A DNA stretch of 64,000 nt from Alishewanella tabrizica (GCF_014652375.1 NZ_BMYR01000001.1:1-64000), one strand, 5' to 3'; shown: positions 34,381 to 44,600, counted from the first letter of the stretch. The notes: generated by a model from the sequence alone, not told the origin. Numbers and translations: made by a program.

Positions 34381-35925
34381 TTAAAACTGAGCTAATAGCT
34401 GTTGTTGTATGCTATTAGCCAGTTGTTCCGCTTTAACCTGCGTATCACTTTCGGTATAAATGCGCAGCTCCGGCGCATTGCCCGATGCCCTTAAATGTAT
34501 GATTTGCCCCAGATCATCGCCAATATCCAAGGTTATCCTTACTCCATCAATTGTGTTTACCGCTACAATCTGAGTTTGCTTAAGTCCAAGATCGGCTAAA
34601 AAAGCCACTGTGTTGTTCATCGCATGTTGCAGCAATGGCTGGCTTTGTGCTGGTGCAACATTTTGTAAGCGCTGACTGGCGGTAAAACGCTGTGGTAAGG
34701 CTTTTATCAGCGAGGAAATAGGCTTATGCGCAGCGTGGTGCAAAATGGCAATGAGCGGTAATAAGGCATCACGAGTTGGTAATGCGTTAAGCACTGTGCC
34801 GTTAATTGTTAATGAGGATGCTAATAAGAAACCGCCGTTAGCCTCAAAACCAGCAACTTTGCTATGCTTATTGTCTGCTTCAGGTGAGGCAGCTGTACCA
34901 GACGTATCAAGTAATTGCTGCATGCCTGCTATTACATAAGGCGAGCCAATGCGGGTTCGTAATACGGTAGTAAAGGCACCACATAAATCGATAGCACTGT
35001 TGGCATTTACCGGTACCGCTAATGCTGTAATCCCCAGGGCTTGCGCAGTGAGTAACCCCACCGTATCGCCGCGTAGCCAGGTGCCGGTTTCATCGGCAAT
35101 TAAGGGTCGGTCACCATCACCGTCGGTAGAGAAAATTGCATCAAAACCGTATTGTACGGCCCATTGCTGCGCTTTTAGTTGATCGGCATCACTTACCGCT
35201 TCGGTATCAATAGGGACAAAATGATCTGTACGCTCCAGCCGTGTTACTTTCGCACCCAGTTGTGTTAATAGCTGATGGTATAGATCACGCCCAGCACTGG
35301 AGTGTTCGTAAATACCAATATGTTTACCCTTTAATACATTGGGAGAGCACATATCAAGGTAACGTTTTAGGTAAAAATGAGCAGCAGTATGGCTGGGTGT
35401 TAACGCCATAGGCGTGGTATTTGAGCTTGCAATTGTGGTTGCTGCTAAATCATTTACCGCCGTAGGTTCAGCAACGGATGAAGGTAGCGCATCTGTTTTA
35501 AAAACGGCATCGCATTCAAGTATTTGCAACTCATCTTGTTTGCTAATTTCACCATCTGGGCGATAAAACTTTATGCCATTGCGATCAAAAGGAATATGAC
35601 TACCGGTGATCATAATAGCGGGGATCCCGTCTGCCATCGCTTTTAACGCCAGTGCAGGCGTAGGAAGCACACCATAGTAATGCACAGTAAGCCCCATGGC
35701 TTGCGCTATGGCAGCGCAGTGTTGTGCCATACCCGCACTACTTGGCCGATTATCGATAGCGATGGCAACCGCGTTAAACTGGAAAGCACGCAGCATAACG
35801 TGGATAAAGCTTTGCGTAAACGCAGCACAAACGTGCGGTGTAAATTGCGTGACTAAACCACGCGCGCCACTGGTGCCAAAGGCAATACCGCTATTAGCAA
35901 TAACCCTGTTAATTTGCTCTGCCAT
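34381..35925 (-). CDS. manB: Phosphomannomutase/phosphoglucomutase-type enzyme
   Basis: A phosphohexomutase that would interconvert Man-6-P and Man-1-P. The phosphoserine loop is ITGSHIPFDRNGIKFYR, the metal loop STDGDGDRPLIAD, and the sugar-binding loop EANGGFLLAS. At 514 aa it is a little longer than typical PMM/PGM (about 460). The N-terminal substrate strand FGTSGARGL is present, and the C-terminal phosphate-binding loop is LRASGNAPELRIYTE. The ATG at 35925 is chosen over a GTG just upstream. It follows manC by about 150 bp in the same direction and is convergent with wecC. The pairing with manC makes a mannose rather than glucose role likely. Confidence 0.88.
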   Translation of the reverse strand: MAEQINRVIANSGIAFGTSGARGLVTQFTPHVCAAFTQSFIHVMLRAFQFNAVAIAIDNRPSSAGMAQHCAAIAQAMGLTVHYYGVLPTPALALKAMADGIPAIMITGSHIPFDRNGIKFYRPDGEISKQDELQILECDAVFKTDALPSSVAEPTAVNDLAATTIASSNTTPMALTPSHTAAHFYLKRYLDMCSPNVLKGKHIGIYEHSSAGRDLYHQLLTQLGAKVTRLERTDHFVPIDTEAVSDADQLKAQQWAVQYGFDAIFSTDGDGDRPLIADETGTWLRGDTVGLLTAQALGITALAVPVNANSAIDLCGAFTTVLRTRIGSPYVIAGMQQLLDTSGTAASPEADNKHSKVAGFEANGGFLLASSLTINGTVLNALPTRDALLPLIAILHHAAHKPISSLIKALPQRFTASQRLQNVAPAQSQPLLQHAMNNTVAFLADLGLKQTQIVAVNTIDGVRITLDIGDDLGQIIHLRASGNAPELRIYTESDTQVKAEQLANSIQQQLLAQF

Positions 35926-36078
35926 CACGCCAATATGTTCCTTTTATCATTACGCTATTACTGCGTTATTCCGGTTTTATGTTCTGCACGCTTTGACGGC
36001 AATCATAGCCTTACTGAAAAAATAGTTTATTAAAAACAATAACTTATCTAAAAACAATAGCCTGATTTCAATAATGGC

Positions 36079-37512
36079 TTAGTTGCGACCATAGCGATCA
36101 GAAAAGCGCACGATATCATCTTCACCAAGATAGGCGCCCGATTGCACTTCAATCAGCTCAAGCGGAATTTTGCCTGGGTTTTCTAGCGAGTGTACTGCCC
36201 CTATTGGGATATACACCGATTGATTTTCGGTCAGTAATTGCTCTTGCTCATTTATGGTCACTTTGGCCGTGCCATGCACGACGATCCAGTGTTCTGCCCG
36301 ATGATGATGCATTTGGATCGACAGTTTTTCGCCTGGTTTCACGGTAATACGCTTAACCTGATAACGATGCCCATTATCGATACTGTCGTACTTACCCCAA
36401 GGCCGATATACCTCACGATGAATATGATGCTCGGTGCGCCCACTGTTTTTTAATTGTTGAACAATGTGCTTAACATCTTGTACCTGATCTTTGGCGGCTA
36501 CAAGAATGGCATCTTTGGTTTGAATAATTACCGTATTATGCAGCCCTACCGTGGTGACAATGCCGGTTTCAGAGTAAACATAATTGTGTGATGAATTATG
36601 CTGAAATACATCGCCGTGCAGTACGTTATTTTGCGCATCTTTGCTGCTTATATCCCATAACGATGACCAGGCGCCAACATCACTCCATCCTGCATCTAAC
36701 GGGACTACCACGGCATCCTGCGTTTTCTCCATTACGGCATAATCGATAGAGTCTGCTGGGCAGGCGGCAAACGCCGCTTTGTTTACCCGAATAAAATCTA
36801 AATCAGGCTCTGGGCTGTCTATCGCTTGTTCGCACGCAGCAAGAATATCGGGGCGATAGTGTTGCAATTTGGCTAAGTACACGCTGGCTTTAAACAAAAA
36901 CATGCCACTGTTCCAGTAGTATTCACCACTGGCTAAATACTGCTCGGCAATCGTTTTTGAGGGTTTTTCTACAAATTCGGCTACGGTAAAAGCGGTCGTT
37001 GATAAGGTGTGTTCTTCAGTACTGTCCGTGGTTTTCGTGCCTCGGCGAATATAGCCGTATCCCGTTTCCGGTGCAGTTGGCACAATACCAAAGGTCACTA
37101 GCTTGTTGGCTTTGGCTAATTCAGTGGCAGTGGCAATGGCCTGATGAAAAGCAGGTACATCTTGAATAACATGATCGGCTGCCAACACTAACAGCAAAGG
37201 ATCTTGCCCTTTACGCTGTGCTGATAATGCTGCTAATGCAATGGCTGGTGCAGTATTACGGCCTACGGGCTCTAAAATAATATTGTGCTGTAACTGATTA
37301 ATTTGCCGCAATTGCTCGGCGGCAATAAAGCGATGATCTTCGTTACAAATCACTAAGGGTTGCACTGCGTCTAAGCCTTGCAAGCGTTCTAGGGTGGCTT
37401 GCAGCATGGTAGATTGACCACACAGCGTTAAAAATTGCTTGGGCATTAATTCCCGAGATAATGGCCATAAACGGCTACCGGTTCCGCCTGCCATAATGAT
37501 AGGTAAGAGCAT
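36079..37512 (-). CDS. manC: Mannose-1-phosphate guanylyltransferase (bifunctional type)
   Basis: ManC makes GDP-mannose; many carry a second mannose-6-phosphate isomerase activity. The N-terminal loop [20 protein letters not shown] and the FVEKP motif define the guanylyltransferase. The C-terminal cupin has [39 protein letters not shown] and [17 protein letters not shown], the isomerase half. 477 aa is usual. The ATG at 37512 has AAGGATCGAGC directly upstream. A DnaA-box repeat copy lies about 200 bp upstream of the start. Confidence 0.95.
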   Translation of the reverse strand: MLLPIIMAGGTGSRLWPLSRELMPKQFLTLCGQSTMLQATLERLQGLDAVQPLVICNEDHRFIAAEQLRQINQLQHNIILEPVGRNTAPAIALAALSAQRKGQDPLLLVLAADHVIQDVPAFHQAIATATELAKANKLVTFGIVPTAPETGYGYIRRGTKTTDSTEEHTLSTTAFTVAEFVEKPSKTIAEQYLASGEYYWNSGMFLFKASVYLAKLQHYRPDILAACEQAIDSPEPDLDFIRVNKAAFAACPADSIDYAVMEKTQDAVVVPLDAGWSDVGAWSSLWDISSKDAQNNVLHGDVFQHNSSHNYVYSETGIVTTVGLHNTVIIQTKDAILVAAKDQVQDVKHIVQQLKNSGRTEHHIHREVYRPWGKYDSIDNGHRYQVKRITVKPGEKLSIQMHHHRAEHWIVVHGTAKVTINEQEQLLTENQSVYIPIGAVHSLENPGKIPLELIEVQSGAYLGEDDIVRFSDRYGRN

Positions 37513-37709
37513 GCTCGATCCTTGATTCTTAGTGATGTTAATTATGCTAGCTACTTTAAATCATCTTACGTAATAAGCAATAGATTACGGCAAAACACCC
37601 CCAGCTCACCCTTTGAAACCTATGAGATAATATAAATACAAACAGCAAGTTAAGCATTTTCTGCCATTTTATGTTGCGGCATTTCGAAGGTAAGCGTTAT
37701 AACGATGTT

Positions 37710-37755
37710 TTATCCACACGTCTCCTATACCAACTCCGGTACCAACTCCAGTACG
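37710..37755 (+). repeat. DnaA-box/GGTACC repeat copy
   Basis: TTATCCACA at 37710-37718 is followed by CGTCTCCTATACC and then by two half-units, AACTCCGGTACC and AACTCCAGTAC. The direction is as in the 30197-30324 array. It lies in the 263-bp gap between the 3' end of mshQ and the start of manC, which shows no gene otherwise. Confidence 0.75.
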
Positions 37756-37775
37756 GGGTAAAAGACCACCCTACT

Positions 37776-40700
37776 TTATTGCTCTCGCCAAAAGATCAAG
37801 CGCGGATTACCGCGATAACGGCCAAAAATAACCTCATTTTGGGGCTGTTGTGTGTAATCGGCACTGCCATCCCAGCTGTAGGTTAACCACGGTGGTGCAA
37901 TATATTGATAGGTAAGTTGCGCTGTAGTACCTGGCGCGGCCAATAACAAGGATAAAGGCGAGCTTTTACCTGCTTGCATTGTTGCGCCGCTACCACTAAT
38001 AGCCGGCGTGATTGTACCGGTTAATTTCACTAAATTACTGGGTTCAACGAGGGTGCAGTTGTCTAGGGTATTTTCGGCAAAAAGGCTGCCATTCCAATAT
38101 TCTGCACGCAATGTTAAGGGTAAACGATCAAACTCAGGACCAAAGGCATTATCCAGCACAGCACGGCCATAACGTAAATGCAGCGGATCACCAAGCGTTA
38201 CCGCATTGCAATTACCAACACAACTGCCGGTAAGATTGGCATTAAAGTTGGGATTGGCTAACGGTCTGTTGTCTATTTCGCTAGCAATTTGCAAACCCAA
38301 TTGTAGCGCAGCGAAGGGGCCATCAGGCTGCTGATTAACTTGACGATTAAATCGAACATCGTTTTGTGCTATTTGATAACGCCCCGCCACCCAATTAGCG
38401 GTTGTTACTGCCAAGCGATTGCCCAAGTTGATACTTTCGTTGCCGGTAAGGGTATTTTTAGCAACAACACTAAATTGCGCGGTACCGGTATAAAGCGCAC
38501 TGTCGTAGTTTTGCAGCGTTCTACTGCCGCTTACCGCATCGCCCCTCGCTAGCAGGTCGTAACTTACTTGAATACCCGGCTGTGCCATATAGGTAAAGCT
38601 GTTGTTACATGCATCTTGAACAGTTGCGGTGCTAAGTGCCAACTCAGCTGGGTAAAAACGCCCAATATTTCCGCTAAGCGGTTTATTCAGCGCGTCGCCG
38701 GTTCCTAAATAACTGTTATTAAGTAATCCCATGCGAAGCCGTATCGTACCGGCTTCTTGCCAAATAGCACCTGAACTGCCTTGTCGCCCCGGAAATTGAG
38801 CCGCATTGCTAACAGGTTCAAAACTCCCTGCGGTAAATAATCCAGCATTACCAACCCCTGTTGCTGGATAGACTAATTGGGCAAATTCAGCCGTTAAACG
38901 TTGTGATGGCGTTTCATTTCCAAAATTGGGGGTTACTTGGCCTTGGGCGTTGCGGGCCTCTCCAATTAACCTAAATGGTCGCCCTGCAGGCCAAAAGCCT
39001 GCACCTGAATTTGTACTGCCAGGATTAGCATTAGCTTGATACGGCAAACTCGAGGCTTCAAGCCATTGCAAGGTATGAGGCCGCATGATCACATTATTTG
39101 AAGTGCCATTAAGTGTAACGGCTGGCCCAGCTTGTTCTTCTGGCAGGGCTAATGATGCATGCAAACGCACACTGCCCACGTCGGTATATTGATAAGTAAA
39201 ATCTGCTGAACCCTGGGTATCAAAAGCAAGATTTATAGGGGTGCGACTCCCACTTGCGCCCGCATTATTTTTGTTGATGTTGATATTATTGATTAAGAAC
39301 TGTTGATCACTGACGCAACTGCCGGGATTTAAACACTCTACACCGAATTGCACCGTGCGAGGTTCAGTTAAACGCGCTTCGCAGGCCATAGTTTGTGGAT
39401 TAGTTCTTACAACCCTTATCTTCGCGTTGTAGCTTACGCCTGCATGGCCGTTGTCTAGTAAGTTACTACCGTTTTGGGGATTATTAAAAATTATCCCAAC
39501 ATCAGAAAACTGCATAACACAGTTTTCTGCAGCCCCAATAAAACAACGGCTTGCCGTAGTTGTACTAAAACTCGTTGTGGCCGCCAAAGAAACGTTGCCC
39601 GATATGCCACGATTAAAAGTGTAGCTTCCTAAACCCGCAGTTAATAAGGAAGAACCGTTTAAACTGGTATTTAATAAAAAATCTACCGGCACATAACCTG
39701 GAAATAATGCCGTGCAGTCAGCGTTGATGCAGGCTTTTATCACAACCGATTCAGCATCGCAGGTAAGCCCCTCACCATCGTGTTCAATTCTTAAATGATC
39801 GATATTGACACAGGCATGTGTTGAATCACGATCAGCAATCACATCACTGCTGCTAATTTCGTAGTTATAGACCTTAATCTCATCAAAATAACCGTCTGCA
39901 GAATTAATTGTACTGGCACCAAGCTGGCTAATATTATTAGGGTTGTCACCCAAAAATAAGGTGGTTAAACTGGCAGGAAGTTGGCCGTTTGTGGTTCTTT
40001 GCTGGCTTTGCACTAATACGCCATCAAGGTAAATCCGCAGGATAGTTTGATTGTTTCCTGGCGCAAATCGCCATGACACAGCGATATGTTTCCACGTGTT
40101 TGCCGCAAAATTGTAATTACCAGTCTCTGCTGCAACTGTTGTGCCCTGAGTATCACTAACTCTAAACTGTAAGCTACCGTTAATGCGCTTGGTAAGATGG
40201 AACCAGGCATTTCCAACTGATGTTGCATCAAATAATTGATTGTCTCGGGTAGTCCACGTTGTGTTTCCGCGATACCAGAACGTAATACTGCCCCTATTGC
40301 CAATGGCAGAATCCACATCGATATTAGTGTTAATACCTGAAACAGTTGTATTTGTATTAAGTGGGACATTTGCTGCACGGCAAACACGTCCATTTGCAAC
40401 AGATTGCACTACACCGAGCATATTTCCGGCATAACCATTTCCAGTCCAATCAACTACCTCGTTTGGTCGACCCGACCAGCTTTGCTCTTCTAGCCAGTAA
40501 TCGGCTAAGCGTATCGGATCGCCACTTGGTTTAAACCATCTTATGGCGGTACCTGCATAACTAAAACTGTTATTAAACGCGTAAAGTGTAAAATCTGAAT
40601 TATTCACTTCAACGCCAATCGTTGCGCTAAAACCGCTGGCGTTTCCGGTTCCATATTGAAAAACAAACTCGCCATTTTCAAATAAAATGACTTGAAAACT

Positions 40701-41189
40701 GTATTGGCCAGGTAAACTGAAATGTGGCACATTCTCCCAGGACACAACAAATCGACGATTTGGTCCTGTACCTTTAGTTTGGTAACGTACAGTGCCACCA
40801 AGTGCTGGGTTGATGTCGTCCCAATACACCAAAATTAAACGATCTGCTTGAGTGCCTGCAGTACAATTTGTACAACTTGGCGGTAAAGTATTTACTGGTA
40901 AATTTGTATTATTGAATTGTCGATGAAACTGGGTATCAGCACCAAACTGTAAGCTGCCATTTGCTAATATTCTGACTTGAGTGTAGTTAACACCGCCAAA
41001 ATTAAAGGTAAAACCGAGATTAACGACTTGCTTATCATCATCGGCGGGAAACCCTGTTTGCGTTCTATCCCAAATAACATCGGTATTTGCGCTTTCCCAT
41101 TCGTAATTGGTTGAACGAAACGCATAGGTTGCCGCTAATGCGTCCACACAAAGAAATAGGCTAAATACAATTAGCAGAAAAAATTTCAC
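37776..41189 (-). CDS. mshQ: MSHA biogenesis protein MshQ (1137 aa)
   Basis: A very large secreted protein encoded last in the MSHA pilus locus. It has a signal peptide (FFLLIVFSLFLCVDALAA). Next is a beta-rich N-domain with VNLGFTFNFGGVNYTQVRILANGSLQFG. A LamG/concanavalin-like fold spans about 235-460 (GSITFWYRGNTTW, WKHIAVSWRF, ILRIYLDGVLV, YFDEIKVYNYEIS). Many cysteines and a DUF6701-like C-terminal half follow. It starts with GTG at 41189, overlapping the mshP stop (GTGA). It is thought to act on the pilus surface or tip, possibly in adhesion (inference from LamG). Confidence 0.88.
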   Translation of the reverse strand: MKFFLLIVFSLFLCVDALAATYAFRSTNYEWESANTDVIWDRTQTGFPADDDKQVVNLGFTFNFGGVNYTQVRILANGSLQFGADTQFHRQFNNTNLPVNTLPPSCTNCTAGTQADRLILVYWDDINPALGGTVRYQTKGTGPNRRFVVSWENVPHFSLPGQYSFQVILFENGEFVFQYGTGNASGFSATIGVEVNNSDFTLYAFNNSFSYAGTAIRWFKPSGDPIRLADYWLEEQSWSGRPNEVVDWTGNGYAGNMLGVVQSVANGRVCRAANVPLNTNTTVSGINTNIDVDSAIGNRGSITFWYRGNTTWTTRDNQLFDATSVGNAWFHLTKRINGSLQFRVSDTQGTTVAAETGNYNFAANTWKHIAVSWRFAPGNNQTILRIYLDGVLVQSQQRTTNGQLPASLTTLFLGDNPNNISQLGASTINSADGYFDEIKVYNYEISSSDVIADRDSTHACVNIDHLRIEHDGEGLTCDAESVVIKACINADCTALFPGYVPVDFLLNTSLNGSSLLTAGLGSYTFNRGISGNVSLAATTSFSTTTASRCFIGAAENCVMQFSDVGIIFNNPQNGSNLLDNGHAGVSYNAKIRVVRTNPQTMACEARLTEPRTVQFGVECLNPGSCVSDQQFLINNININKNNAGASGSRTPINLAFDTQGSADFTYQYTDVGSVRLHASLALPEEQAGPAVTLNGTSNNVIMRPHTLQWLEASSLPYQANANPGSTNSGAGFWPAGRPFRLIGEARNAQGQVTPNFGNETPSQRLTAEFAQLVYPATGVGNAGLFTAGSFEPVSNAAQFPGRQGSSGAIWQEAGTIRLRMGLLNNSYLGTGDALNKPLSGNIGRFYPAELALSTATVQDACNNSFTYMAQPGIQVSYDLLARGDAVSGSRTLQNYDSALYTGTAQFSVVAKNTLTGNESINLGNRLAVTTANWVAGRYQIAQNDVRFNRQVNQQPDGPFAALQLGLQIASEIDNRPLANPNFNANLTGSCVGNCNAVTLGDPLHLRYGRAVLDNAFGPEFDRLPLTLRAEYWNGSLFAENTLDNCTLVEPSNLVKLTGTITPAISGSGATMQAGKSSPLSLLLAAPGTTAQLTYQYIAPPWLTYSWDGSADYTQQPQNEVIFGRYRGNPRLIFWREQ

Positions 41190-41596
41190 TCGCGTACCTC
41201 CATACTTATCGTACGGCTGGTAATAAAACCATCGGCTTCACAACGCCCAAGACTAGTAAGTTGATACATATTGTTTGCCACGCTATTAGCCGGCAACGTT
41301 TGTTGTTGACAGCTTATACGTACTTCGCAACCACGTAAGCCTGGGTCATCAAAAGTAAACACATTGTTATTGCAGACACTACTTCCCGCTCGGGGGAACA
41401 CTTCGGTTAAGGCTAATTCTAGACCACTTTGTGCAGCAAAAAAGGCGCGCGTGCCTTGTACTTCATAGACCAATGATTCAGATGAGCTCAGTAACAAGCG
41501 AGATAAACTGACCACAAGCGCTAGCATTACCACAATTATAAAAATAGCAATGACTAAAGCACTGCCGCGCTGCTGCCTAGCGAAATTAGGGCACAT
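41186..41596 (-). CDS. mshP: MSHA minor pilin-like protein MshP
   Basis: PilX-like minor component. The hydrophobic stretch SALVIAIFIIVVMLALVVSL near the N-terminus, preceded by RQQRG, resembles a prepilin helix without the strict FTLIE. Later cysteines (VCNN, RGCEVRISC, GRCEADG) may form disulfides. The ATG at 41596 overlaps the end of mshO by 11 bp; a longer frame to 41665 lies in mshO and has a poor leader, so it was not chosen. Confidence 0.82.
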   Translation of the reverse strand: MCPNFARQQRGSALVIAIFIIVVMLALVVSLSRLLLSSSESLVYEVQGTRAFFAAQSGLELALTEVFPRAGSSVCNNNVFTFDDPGLRGCEVRISCQQQTLPANSVANNMYQLTSLGRCEADGFITSRTISMEVRE

Positions 41597-42374
41597 TATT
41601 GAGATGTACCTCGTAATTAAAAAATAAGTCGGCATTGTCTGTGCCGGCAAATCGCAAGAGTACATTTACAACATTATTGCGCGCCAGCATCGACGGTAAA
41701 CTGTTAAAACTGACCTCTGCAAGTTTATTAGCCATTAACACTCCGTTGCTCAGCGGTGGCAAAGGCTGAGCAATTTGATAGGCGTAATTGGTGTAACGCC
41801 GCAGTTGTTGCGTAAGGGCGTTGTAACAAAAACTGACTGGGCTGGCACTTAAAAGATAAAAGCGCTGCTCAGGTGACCCCGCTGGAAAACTATGTGCCGT
41901 ATTTAGCGCTAAGGTTATCGTTGCCGCTAGACCATCACTATCGGCTTGCTCGGTGGCTTGTAGCAATAGGGTAGATGCACCGAACTGATAGATATCAGCA
42001 GGTTGACGCGGATAAACACTAAACGGCAATCCCAAAAACGCATTCTGCCAGTTCATATGAATAAGCTGTAATTGTGTACCACTTTCAGGCGCTATGGGTA
42101 ATGATTGATATAAACCACTGGAGACCACCGGCACAAATTCGATGCATTGCACGCCGGCCGTATTGCTGATGCGCACACTGTTGGGTGCGGCAGAGCGTAA
42201 TTCGCGTACGAGTCGTTCGGCGGCAAAACGACCATCGGCTAGTATTTGTTCGCGCTGACTGGCTTCGCTGAACATGGTGGCGCCAATGCCTAAATAACTG
42301 CTGGCCCCTATGGCTAAAATGGCTAGCACCACCATAACGACCACTAATTCTATTAAGGTAAACCCTTTGTTCAT
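41586..42374 (-). CDS. mshO: MSHA minor prepilin MshO
   Basis: A type IV prepilin with the leader MNKG followed by FTLIELVVVMVVLAILAI, cleaved by the prepilin peptidase after the Gly. The remainder (about 240 aa) is a globular head with two cysteines (VQCIEF, FCYNAL). The ATG at 42374 shares a base with the mshD stop (TAATG) and has GGGGGAA upstream; an in-frame TTG 6 bp before is rejected. The order mshD-O-P-Q is as in Shewanella and Vibrio. Confidence 0.88.
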   Translation of the reverse strand: MNKGFTLIELVVVMVVLAILAIGASSYLGIGATMFSEASQREQILADGRFAAERLVRELRSAAPNSVRISNTAGVQCIEFVPVVSSGLYQSLPIAPESGTQLQLIHMNWQNAFLGLPFSVYPRQPADIYQFGASTLLLQATEQADSDGLAATITLALNTAHSFPAGSPEQRFYLLSASPVSFCYNALTQQLRRYTNYAYQIAQPLPPLSNGVLMANKLAEVSFNSLPSMLARNNVVNVLLRFAGTDNADLFFNYEVHLNNVP

Positions 42375-42964
42375 TACCAATTCCCCCGATAGGCCGCAAA
42401 CTGCAGATTGGCGCCTGTTGGCGTGGTAATGGTAATTTCAATTTTTTTGGCCTGCGATGCCGCTAAATTTATGCCGGTGACCTGTGTGGGCGCGGCATAA
42501 GTCACATTAACCGCCACTTGGTAATTAAGATACTGGTCTGCCAGCGAGCTCCCTAATAAATTGGTTAGCTCGGCTGCACTGCCAACAAAGCCTTGGAAAT
42601 CGTCAACATCATTATAGGTTTCACGCGTTTCACTGCCATCCGGACCAAACTGGGCGGCATCGGTACATGGCGGCGCGCCCGTTTCACCGCAGCGCAGCAT
42701 TCCGCCGGAACGATCACTATTTTCGTCATAGCTGCGGGCTAAAATTTCATTCATTAAGCTATGGCCAAGCTCAGTTGCTCGCACTTGATGCCACGGATCC
42801 GTACTTTTAATAAATAACGGCGCTAAAATAGATGTGATTAGGCTTAACGCAATGGCAAGCACGGTGATCCCCACCACTAACTCGACCAACGATACGCCAC
42901 GTTGCCGTAAAAAACTGACCATGGGAACACGCGAGCGCACTGACAACTTATTGGCCGCTAACAT
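42374..42964 (-). CDS. mshD: MSHA minor prepilin MshD
   Basis: A prepilin with RQRG followed by VSLVELVVGITVLAIALSLI. The head has two cysteines (MLRCGET, PPCTDAA). The ATG at 42964 is chosen because it overlaps the mshC stop and AAGGG lies about 11 bases before it. The ATG at 42922 would give a shorter leader, MVSFLRQRG, more usual for prepilins but with no ribosome site, so the true start is uncertain. The longer frame to 43048 runs through mshC and was rejected. Confidence 0.85.
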   Translation of the reverse strand: MLAANKLSVRSRVPMVSFLRQRGVSLVELVVGITVLAIALSLITSILAPLFIKSTDPWHQVRATELGHSLMNEILARSYDENSDRSGGMLRCGETGAPPCTDAAQFGPDGSETRETYNDVDDFQGFVGSAAELTNLLGSSLADQYLNYQVAVNVTYAAPTQVTGINLAASQAKKIEITITTPTGANLQFAAYRGNW

Positions 42965-43413
42965 GGATGAATATACCCTTCGCTCTCTAAGCAAAGCGGT
43001 AAGCTTTGCTGACCTTGCAAAATTAGGACGCAGCCGCTGGCCGCACATTGTGGCGCCCTGCCCCAGCTATCGAAGGTTAACGTGGTTAACGCAGCGGGTT
43101 GTGTTTGTAAACTGACATCAGTACCGCTTAAACATAGATGACTGGCGTCGTTTAGGCAGGCGGAACTCGTGCCTAAGCGATCTGCAGCAAGGCTTAGCAC
43201 TACATTAGGGCAAATAGCCGGATCGCTTGAGGTGCATTGCATGGCTTGTTGCTGCACCCGCTGTAACAGCGCCAGCGCTTGTGCACGAGCAAATACTTCG
43301 CTGCTGCCCGAGCTGGTAAAAAAACGGGGCACTAAGCTTATCGCCAGTACCCCGATTAAAATAATAACCACAATTAGCTCAACTAAGGTAAAGCCGCGTG
43401 GTTTTATTTTCAT
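42958..43413 (-). CDS. mshC: MSHA minor prepilin MshC
   Basis: The leader MKIKPRG and FTLVELIVVIILIGVLAISL form a prepilin N-terminus of GspH/FimT type. The head has many cysteines (MQCTSSDPAICPN, SACLNDASHLCLS, PQCAASGCVLI, LPLCLE, HPC), suggesting several disulfides. 151 aa fits MshC. It starts 9 bp after the mshA stop and overlaps mshD. Confidence 0.87.
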   Translation of the reverse strand: MKIKPRGFTLVELIVVIILIGVLAISLVPRFFTSSGSSEVFARAQALALLQRVQQQAMQCTSSDPAICPNVVLSLAADRLGTSSACLNDASHLCLSGTDVSLQTQPAALTTLTFDSWGRAPQCAASGCVLILQGQQSLPLCLESEGYIHPC

Positions 43414-43422
43414 ATTACTTAA

Positions 43423-43917
43423 TTAACAACCTTCAGGATTAATTGCTATAACTGGTTTGATACCCTGACCAGCCGAAGCGGTATAAGTGACACGACAATC
43501 ATTCGCATTTGCAGGTTCAAATCCTTCAGGCCGGATGACAATAGTTGCCCCGTCTTCTGTTAAAGCCCATTCTGCATCAGATAATTCTGCAATATTCCTT
43601 AATACTTCTTCTTCTGCAGCAGGATAACCATTAGACAACAGAAATTGACCAGCAAGACAACTACCGTCAGTTTGTGCTTGAACCTCTCCACCGGCAGTTA
43701 AACAAGCAGGTCCAACCTGACGCCCAGCAATAATGGCTTTACCATATACCAAGGCTGATGCAGATTCTAAGGCGCCCTTTACACCGTTTAAAGTTGAAGC
43801 TCTGGCATCACTCCCAAAATCAAAAAACCTTGGCGCTGCAGTAATAGCCAAAATACCTAATATTACAATTACGATAATCAGTTCAATTAACGTAAAACCA
43901 CTCTGTTGACGTTTCAT
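43423..43917 (-). CDS. mshA: MSHA major pilin MshA
   Basis: The structural subunit of the mannose-sensitive haemagglutinin pilus. The leader MKRQQSG precedes FTLIELIIVIVILGILAITAAPRFFDF, with the conserved Glu5. The head follows the MshA pattern (STLNGVKGALESASALVYGKA). It has two cysteine pairs (ACLTAG/GSCLAG and NDCRVTY/PEGC), the last closing the D-region at the C-terminus. 164 aa. GAGGGTTGCT before the ATG is a strong ribosome site, as expected for a major subunit. mshB vs mshA was decided from the ALVYGKA similarity and the position directly before mshC. Confidence 0.88.
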   Translation of the reverse strand: MKRQQSGFTLIELIIVIVILGILAITAAPRFFDFGSDARASTLNGVKGALESASALVYGKAIIAGRQVGPACLTAGGEVQAQTDGSCLAGQFLLSNGYPAAEEEVLRNIAELSDAEWALTEDGATIVIRPEGFEPANANDCRVTYTASAGQGIKPVIAINPEGC

Positions 43918-43925
43918 AGCAACCC

Positions 43926-44504
43926 TCAGTTTTTATTTATAAAAGTATTAACACGGCCAGTGGCCGGGACATAAACAAAGCCATTAACATTGTTTTGGCT
44001 ATTAGGTGCTACCGTTAAACCAGACGTTTGATAAAACGTACAGGCATGATCGGGAGCAAACAACTGGGTGTCGACCCGCACAAATAAGCGGGCGCGACGG
44101 ATATCATCCATATTTGTTGACGTCGTGGCACGCGGTGGGCTTTGCATTATGCCATCAAGTACCAGTAAACATTGTTGTGCTGTCATCGCTTGCGGCAAAC
44201 CGCCGCCAGAAGGATAACCATTGGCTCCAATGGCGATTACGGTGCCTTCAAGCTCAACTTGCCCAAAGGGCCGACCGTTTAATTCCCATTGACTGCGAGC
44301 TAAACTCACCGCCGAGGCAAAAGCACCTGCAACGGCTTCAATTGACACATCTTCGGCATCGCGCGTTGCACTGATAAACCGCGGTAACGCAACCGCTGCT
44401 AATACACCCAAAATGATAATCACAATAACGATTTCAATTAGGGTAAAGCCTTGTTGTTTAGGCGATAAAACGCTGTCTCGATGTTTGTATACGGCTTTAT
44501 ACAT
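43926..44504 (-). CDS. mshB: MSHA pilin-like protein MshB
   Basis: A prepilin with PKQQG followed by FTLIEIVIVIIILGVLAAVALPRF. The leader before the Gly is long (about 19 residues), so a later start cannot be excluded, but no better ATG is visible. The head has AQQCLLVLDG and HACTFYQ cysteines. It lies between mshG and mshA, where mshB stands in related loci. A 96-bp gap upstream (44505-44600) may carry a separate promoter for the structural half of the locus. Confidence 0.84.
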   Translation of the reverse strand: MYKAVYKHRDSVLSPKQQGFTLIEIVIVIIILGVLAAVALPRFISATRDAEDVSIEAVAGAFASAVSLARSQWELNGRPFGQVELEGTVIAIGANGYPSGGGLPQAMTAQQCLLVLDGIMQSPPRATTSTNMDDIRRARLFVRVDTQLFAPDHACTFYQTSGLTVAPNSQNNVNGFVYVPATGRVNTFINKN

Positions 44505-44600
44505 ATTTGACTCTATTATTGTTTTATAAATTATTATGTATGAGAAACATATTGTTCGCTAGGTTGTAATGACACAAAACGCAAAAAATATGTATTTTTT
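44505..44600 (-). promoter_or_regulatory. Candidate promoter region of the pilin half of the MSHA locus
   Basis: This is the largest gap inside the MSHA locus, whose other genes nearly all overlap. Reading on the minus strand it is AT-rich and contains TTTATAAAAC and CATAATAAT stretches suitable as -10 elements before the mshB ATG. Two-promoter organisation is known for the V. cholerae locus. No exact start can be given. Confidence 0.35.

Noticed and set aside
44006-44374. 122-residue plus-strand frame
   Set aside because: Antisense to mshB; no supporting motif.
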